Assembly: GCA_900546395.1 (NCBI GenBank)
Contig: URDD01000090.1
Coordinates: forward strand, 1-8,680
Source: an uncultured Bacteroidales bacterium
GTDB lineage: Bacteria > Bacteroidota > Bacteroidia > Bacteroidales > UBA932
DNA: 8,680 nt
Reading direction: 5' to 3'
Shown here: positions 6,878-8,680 of the stretch, piece after piece
Position numbering within the stretch: position 1 is the stretch's first letter
Layout: each line of letters begins with the position of its first letter
Notes under the pieces: generated by a model
Database searches by the model: none
Told to the model about the DNA's origin: nothing
The model's input: the letters and a program-made list of their open reading frames with translations, nothing else
Program-made: the position numbers and the translations under genes

Positions 6878-6885
6878 CAAAGGTA
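6878..6885 (-). promoter_or_regulatory. -7 box for the minus-strand Gfo-tatA-Gfo-DUF1080 operon
   Basis: CAAAGGTA on the plus strand reads TACCTTTG on the minus strand, an exact match to the Bacteroidetes TAnnTTTG box. It ends 55 nt before the ATG at 6822. No clear TTTG -33 element is found at the usual distance; the upstream sequence is very A/T-rich. A 10-bp palindrome, TTTAATTAAA (6868-6877), lies directly downstream, at the expected transcription start. Confidence 0.6.
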
Positions 6886-6981
6886 GCATTATTATTTTAA
6901 TTTATTGTATTTGATTTAGATTTTTAATTATTTTTTTCATTTTCTTTCGAATCTATGTCTGAGATTTCAGATGGCTTGCAA

Positions 6982-6995
6982 TAGCAGTACTGCTA
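6982..6995. promoter_or_regulatory. Perfect 14-bp palindrome, candidate operator
   Basis: TAGCAGTACTGCTA is a perfect palindrome in the divergent intergenic region. Its centre lies about 23 bp upstream of the plus-strand -7 box, so it covers the place where the -33 element would be. It also lies roughly 100 bp upstream of the minus-strand -7 box. No T-run follows in either direction, which argues against a terminator and for binding by a dimeric regulator. No regulator gene is present in the window. Confidence 0.45.
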
Positions 6996-7011
6996 ATTCC
7001 ATAATTTTTTA

Positions 7012-7019
7012 TAATTTTG
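7012..7019 (+). promoter_or_regulatory. -7 box for the FKBP-GNAT unit
   Basis: TAATTTTG is an exact match to the Bacteroidetes TAnnTTTG box and lies 24 nt before the ATG at 7044, giving a leader of roughly 18 nt. No TTTG is found at the normal -33 distance; that place is taken by the 14-bp palindrome. Confidence 0.55.
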
Positions 7020-7043
7020 CGAAAAGAAAAATATATATAGCTT

Positions 7044-7649
7044 ATGGATAAGAACAGTTATGCTTTGGGAATGAGTATTGCCCATAATATGATTGCATCA
7101 GGTATTAAAGAGGTTTCATTCGAAGATTTTATCGACGGACTCAAGGCTGTCCTTACAGGGGCTGAGCCTGCTGTTCCGTTTGATGAAGCAGGAAAACTTC
7201 TTGACAAATATTTTGCTGAGATGGAGCAGAAGCAAAAGGCTGAAGCTGCTGCAAAAGGCGCTGCCGCTAAAAAGGAAGGAGAAGACTTTCTAAAGGCAAA
7301 TGCATCGAAGGACGGAGTCGTGATCCTTCCTAGCGGACTTCAGTATAAGGTCCTTGAAGAAGGAAACGGCAAAAAGCCTGGTGCGGCTTCAAAAGTGAAA
7401 TGTCATTATGCTGGAACACTTGTTGACGGTACTGAGTTTGACAGTTCGTACAGGAGAAACCAGCCTGCAGTATTTGGTGTAAATCAGGTAATAGCTGGCT
7501 GGACAGAGGCTCTGCAGCTGATGGCTGAAGGTTCAAAATGGGAACTTTATATTCCTTATAATCTTGCTTACGGAGAGCACGGTACTCCCGGTGCTATTCC
7601 TCCATATAGCGCATTGGTATTTACTGTTGAACTTCTGGAGGTTCTGTAA
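7044..7649 (+). CDS. FKBP-type peptidyl-prolyl cis-trans isomerase (Mip/FKBP22-like)
   Basis: This enzyme catalyses cis-trans isomerisation of peptide bonds before proline and assists folding. Residues 4-60 form the FKBP_N dimerisation domain (SYALGMSIAHN, FEDFIDGLKAVLTG), followed by a Lys/Ala-rich helix (61-85) and the FKBP_C catalytic domain (about 97-201). The FKBP12 pocket residues are all recognisable: Y122, F132, D133, F144, V149, I150, W153, Y176 and F193. There is no signal peptide, and an in-frame TAG six bases upstream of the ATG fixes this as the first possible start. The protein is therefore cytoplasmic, like FKBP22/FklB, and not periplasmic like FkpA or Mip. A -7 box lies just upstream, and a GNAT gene follows after 12 bp. 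All conserved positions are intact, so it should be active. Confidence 0.95.
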   Translation: MDKNSYALGMSIAHNMIASGIKEVSFEDFIDGLKAVLTGAEPAVPFDEAGKLLDKYFAEMEQKQKAEAAAKGAAAKKEGEDFLKANASKDGVVILPSGLQYKVLEEGNGKKPGAASKVKCHYAGTLVDGTEFDSSYRRNQPAVFGVNQVIAGWTEALQLMAEGSKWELYIPYNLAYGEHGTPGAIPPYSALVFTVELLEVL

Positions 7650-7661
7650 TATATTCCTGAA

Positions 7662-8210
7662 ATGGACAGACTGATATTCCGGAAAGCTGTTCCGGAAGAT
7701 CTTGACAGAATAGTCCTTATTATTAAAGGGGCTAAAGAAAGGATGAGAGATGCCGGACGTACCCAATGGCAGGGTGCGTATCCCGGCATTTCTGATATAA
7801 AGAAGGATATTGAATCCGGATATGGATATGTGGCTGTATTTCCAGGTCAAGCTGAAGCAGGCTGCGGGCAAGATGTGGAAGGTGTCATCGCCGGATATTG
7901 TGCCGTTGTGTTAAGTGGCGAACCTGCTTATGACCACCTTGAAGGCAGATGGCTCTCTGAAGATAGATATGTAGTAGTGCACAGAATGGCTGTGAACGGG
8001 ACCATGCTTGGAAGGGGAGTGTCAAAGATGATGTTCAGTGCTGTTTCGGAACTTGCCTTGTCTAATGGAGTCCGCAGTTTCAAGGTTGATACCAATTATG
8101 ACAATGTACAAATGAACCACATCCTGAAATCTCTGGGCTTTTCAGAATGCGGGACAATCCGTTATGCAGACGGACCGAGGATAGCCTACGAGAAAATTCT
8201 TGGTGTCTGA
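7662..8210 (+). CDS. GNAT family N-acetyltransferase
   Basis: The protein starts with the typical GNAT beta1-alpha1 region (LIFRKAVPEDLDRIVLIIK, 4-22). The core motif A is YVVVHRMAVNGTMLGRGVSK (103-122), with the acetyl-CoA pyrophosphate loop at GRGVSK, followed by helix MMFSAVSELALSNG (123-136) and motif B, VDTNYDNVQMNHILKSLGF (142-160). These show an acetyl-CoA-dependent transferase; the acceptor cannot be told. A short Gly/Ala/Cys-rich insertion (62-72) sits between strands 2 and 3. The gene starts 12 bp after the FKBP stop, with no promoter or terminator between, so the two are probably co-transcribed. It converges on the Nudix gene with 19 bp between the stops. Confidence 0.92.
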   Translation: MDRLIFRKAVPEDLDRIVLIIKGAKERMRDAGRTQWQGAYPGISDIKKDIESGYGYVAVFPGQAEAGCGQDVEGVIAGYCAVVLSGEPAYDHLEGRWLSEDRYVVVHRMAVNGTMLGRGVSKMMFSAVSELALSNGVRSFKVDTNYDNVQMNHILKSLGFSECGTIRYADGPRIAYEKILGV

Positions 8211-8229
8211 CAGACAGAGCCGCAGATTT

Positions 8230-8680
8230 TCAGTCTTTTGTTCCGAAATATTTCCATAGGGGAGCGGCCATGAGAGACTGTTTTATCTGATCGCAGACGA
8301 GAAGGTCTCTGACATCGTTTTCATCCATTAGGCATACAGTAATGTCCTCAGTAGAGTCAAGATGCTGGTTTCCTGTTTTTCTTACACCTTTTGCAAGGAA
8401 ACAGTGGGTAAGATTGTCCGTAGTACTGCAGTTCCCGGAAACTGTCATTATTTCTCTCCATTCTCCTCCGCTGAATCCTGTTTCTTCTGCAAGTTCCCTT
8501 TTTGCAGCATCAAGAGGTGTTTCTCCAGACTCAATGACCCCTGCAGGTATTTCATAGCAGGTTTTCCCCAGACCGTGGCGGTATTGTTTTTCCATAACGA
8601 ACTTTCCGTCATCAGTTATAGCTATTACGTTTACCCAGTCAGGATATTCCATTATGTAGAATTCCGGATTTATCCTTCCG
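8230..8680 (-). CDS. Nudix hydrolase, ADP-ribose pyrophosphatase-like, 5' partial
   Basis: The frame is open to the right edge. Nine codons upstream of the ATG at 8652 read GRINPEFYI and join MEYPDWVNVIAI, matching the usual '..yyv.e.pdwVnViaiT' start of ADP-sugar pyrophosphatases, so that ATG is internal and the true start lies outside. Counting from that ATG, QYRHG is at 23-27 and a complete Nudix box (GX5EX7REUXEEXGU) runs from G38 to F60, with E44, R52, E53, E56 and E57 as metal and catalytic residues. Such enzymes split nucleoside diphosphates linked to another group, often ADP-ribose, giving the phosphates; the true substrate cannot be read from the sequence. It ends with TGA at 8230, facing the GNAT gene. 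The family is certain, the substrate tentative. Confidence 0.93.
   Translation of the reverse strand, partial: GRINPEFYIMEYPDWVNVIAITDDGKFVMEKQYRHGLGKTCYEIPAGVIESGETPLDAAKRELAEETGFSGGEWREIMTVSGNCSTTDNLTHCFLAKGVRKTGNQHLDSTEDITVCLMDENDVRDLLVCDQIKQSLMAAPLWKYFGTKD

Noticed and set aside
8205..8215. GTCTGACAGAC palindrome at the GNAT stop codon
   Set aside because: The arms are only 5 bp with a one-base centre and no T-run, too weak for a terminator.
8650..8652. ATG at 8652 as the start of the Nudix gene
   Set aside because: Upstream in-frame residues (GRINPEFYI) continue the conserved N-terminal region and the frame is open to the right edge.
1..8680. tRNA, rRNA, CRISPR, insertion sequence or phage elements
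   Set aside because: No repeat arrays, transposase or integrase motifs, or tRNA-like cloverleaf stretches were seen on either strand.

Overview
The window looks like a chromosomal segment of a Bacteroidota (Bacteroidales-type) bacterium. The evidence is near-absent Shine-Dalgarno sequences with A/T-rich leaders, matches to the Bacteroidetes -7 box (TAnnTTTG) in front of two divergent transcription units, short MKK-type lipoprotein signals ending in a Cys, and protein families typical of that phylum (CotH-like, DUF1080, Gfo/Idh/MocA, TIM-barrel sugar isomerase). Genus cannot be fixed from the sequence alone.

Layout. Left edge (2-1048, +): 3' part of a CotH-like protein whose start lies outside the window. 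It converges on a minus-strand cluster that runs from about 6885 down to 1076. In transcription order the cluster holds a cytoplasmic Gfo/Idh/MocA oxidoreductase, tatA, a second Gfo/Idh/MocA oxidoreductase with a clear twin-arginine signal (SRRSFLKK), a DUF1080 (3-keto-disaccharide hydrolase-type) lipoprotein, a strong intrinsic terminator, a sugar-phosphate-isomerase-like TIM-barrel lipoprotein, a second intrinsic terminator, and tatC. A 221-bp divergent intergenic region carries a -7 box for each direction and a perfect 14-bp palindrome. Rightward from it run an FKBP-type peptidyl-prolyl isomerase and a GNAT acetyltransferase, 12 bp apart. These converge on the 3' part of a Nudix hydrolase that enters from the right edge.

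How it may work. The cluster reads as a self-contained export-plus-catabolism module. TatA and TatC form a minimal translocase (no tatB is visible), the only Tat-signal protein in the window is encoded directly behind tatA, and two lipoproteins of glycoside-modifying families would act in the same compartment. Gfo/Idh/MocA enzymes bind NAD(P) and fold in the cytoplasm, which explains the need for Tat. Together with DUF1080 and the isomerase-like protein, they fit an oxidative (3-keto) route of glycoside cleavage outside the inner membrane, with the second dehydrogenase acting inside the cell. The families and their order are read directly from the sequence; the pathway and substrate are inference. 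The right-hand FKBP, GNAT and Nudix genes look like ordinary housekeeping or accessory genes.
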